57,698 nt of DNA from the NCBI RefSeq assembly GCF_000429825.1, contig NZ_KE386960.1, positions 34,314-92,011 of the forward strand, in the 5' to 3' direction. A program made the position numbers and the translations under genes. This document shows, in pieces, positions 57,339 through 57,698 of this stretch. This DNA comes from Cohnella thermotolerans DSM 17683 (GTDB taxonomy: Bacteria; Bacillota; Bacilli; Paenibacillales; Paenibacillaceae). Within the stretch, counting starts at the first letter, position 1. The number at the start of each line of letters is the position of its first letter. The notes below the pieces were generated by a model, which was not told the origin of the DNA, did no database searches, and saw only the letters and a list, made by a program, of their open reading frames with translations.

Positions 57339-57698
57339 AACAAAAAAAGACCGCAATTTTTGCGGTCAGACTGTCGAGAAAATCTCGGCGGTCTTTATTT
57401 TTGTTCCTTATATTTAACGCGGCACCGCGTTAATATGGTATAATTTAGTTAATCATTATCCAGAAAGCGTGGTGCTCTCATGCTCTACACTCATCAGCCC
57501 GACCCCCAATTGGATTATGAATTGGTTTGCATCGAGCACATGGTCCCTGAGGATCATCTGCTGCGTTATATCGACAAGTACATAGACTTCACGTTTATTC
57601 GAGAAAGGGTACGCCCCTACTACAGCGAAACCCATGGCCGTCCTTCCATTGATCCTGTCATGCTCTTCAAAATGCTATTTATCGGCTACTTATACGGG
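57339..57698 (+). mobile_element. IS1182-type insertion sequence, left part (runs off the window)
   Basis: The transposase start at 57480 is preceded by structured DNA typical of an IS end: GACCGCAA/TTGCGGTC hairpin (57349-57367), a second hairpin with GTCGAGA/TCTCGGC, then a TATAAT (57439-57444). The exact left end and any target duplication cannot be set from this window; 57339 is an estimate. Confidence 0.55.
57480..57698 (+). CDS. IS1182-family transposase (5' part)
   Basis: The first 73 codons of a DDE transposase: MLYTHQPDPQLDYELVCIEH, VPEDHLLRYIDKYIDF, YYSETHGRPSIDPVMLFKML, FIGYLYG. This is the N-terminal DUF772-type region found in IS1182 and related IS4-superfamily elements. The ATG at 57480 is preceded by a TATAAT at 57439. 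The rest of the gene lies beyond the window, so whether it is active is unknown. Confidence 0.85.
   Translation, partial: MLYTHQPDPQLDYELVCIEHMVPEDHLLRYIDKYIDFTFIRERVRPYYSETHGRPSIDPVMLFKMLFIGYLYG

Overview
The window reads as chromosomal DNA of a high-GC, spore-forming member of the Paenibacillaceae (Paenibacillus/Cohnella type). The reasons are strong AGGAGG-type ribosome sites with frequent GTG/TTG starts, a T-box leader, a c-di-AMP (ydaO-type) leader, and Bacillus-type families such as YheC/D, YdjO, YqkE (DUF3886), UPF0173, YuiD, PpaC, GntR/GntP/GntK and PerR. No rRNA, tRNA, CRISPR array or prophage was seen. Genus is inferred from gene content only.

Layout. 1-10.2 kb: an aldo/keto reductase, a TipA/Mta-like MerR regulator with a 19-bp-spacer promoter, greA, a divergent SDR/LysR pair around a near-perfect dyad, a broken PQQ-type beta-propeller gene, gpx under an OhrR-type operator, an HxlR regulator, an LLM oxidoreductase stopped by an in-frame TAG, a FabF paralogue and an XRE regulator. 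10.2-23.4 kb: a secreted protein of unknown function, Cu/Zn SOD, an IS1595-like remnant, an AviRa-like rRNA methyltransferase, PpaC, a membrane cytochrome c, CopA, a T-box leader joined to an aminotransferase fragment, a polysaccharide deacetylase and a D,D-carboxypeptidase. 23.4-28 kb: a five-gene envelope operon (YuiD-like, GT28 glycosyltransferase, PAP2 phosphatase, histidine kinase, response regulator). 28-38 kb: MFS and EamA transporters, an ABC-2 exporter with its TetR regulator and twin operators, a secreted GxGYxYP protein, and a KimA-like permease pseudogene behind a c-di-AMP riboswitch. 38-47.4 kb: an ATP-grasp YheC/D protein, aldehyde dehydrogenase, then a redox block (perR, an orphan OmpR-type regulator, trxB, a glutaredoxin-like gene, a peroxiredoxin), an ArsB/NhaD-type transporter, a radical SAM protein and dps. 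47.5-57.7 kb: the gluconate operon gntR-gntP-gntK, a nucleoside-hydrolase-like protein lacking key acidic residues, YqkE, a UPF0173 hydrolase, an LLM oxidoreductase, an OatA-like acyltransferase and the start of an IS1182-type element.

The most striking signal is regulatory. trxB (with grx and prx) and dps both carry four copies of CTTCAT at an exact 11-bp period, in the same orientation relative to the gene and followed by a 15-bp PerR-type box. The perR gene carries the PerR box only, and its operon encodes an OmpR-family winged-helix protein, the family that typically binds such hexamer repeats. I infer a two-regulator oxidative-stress circuit: peroxide input through PerR and a second input through the orphan regulator.

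The second theme is gene decay. At least six protein genes are broken, three of them (PQQ propeller, phosphoesterase, KimA-like permease) by internal deletions that join two recognisable parts of one family in different frames, and two regulatory RNAs (T-box, c-di-AMP) now precede dead genes. Transposon sequence (IS1595 remnant, IS1182-type end) is present but does not adjoin most of the damage.
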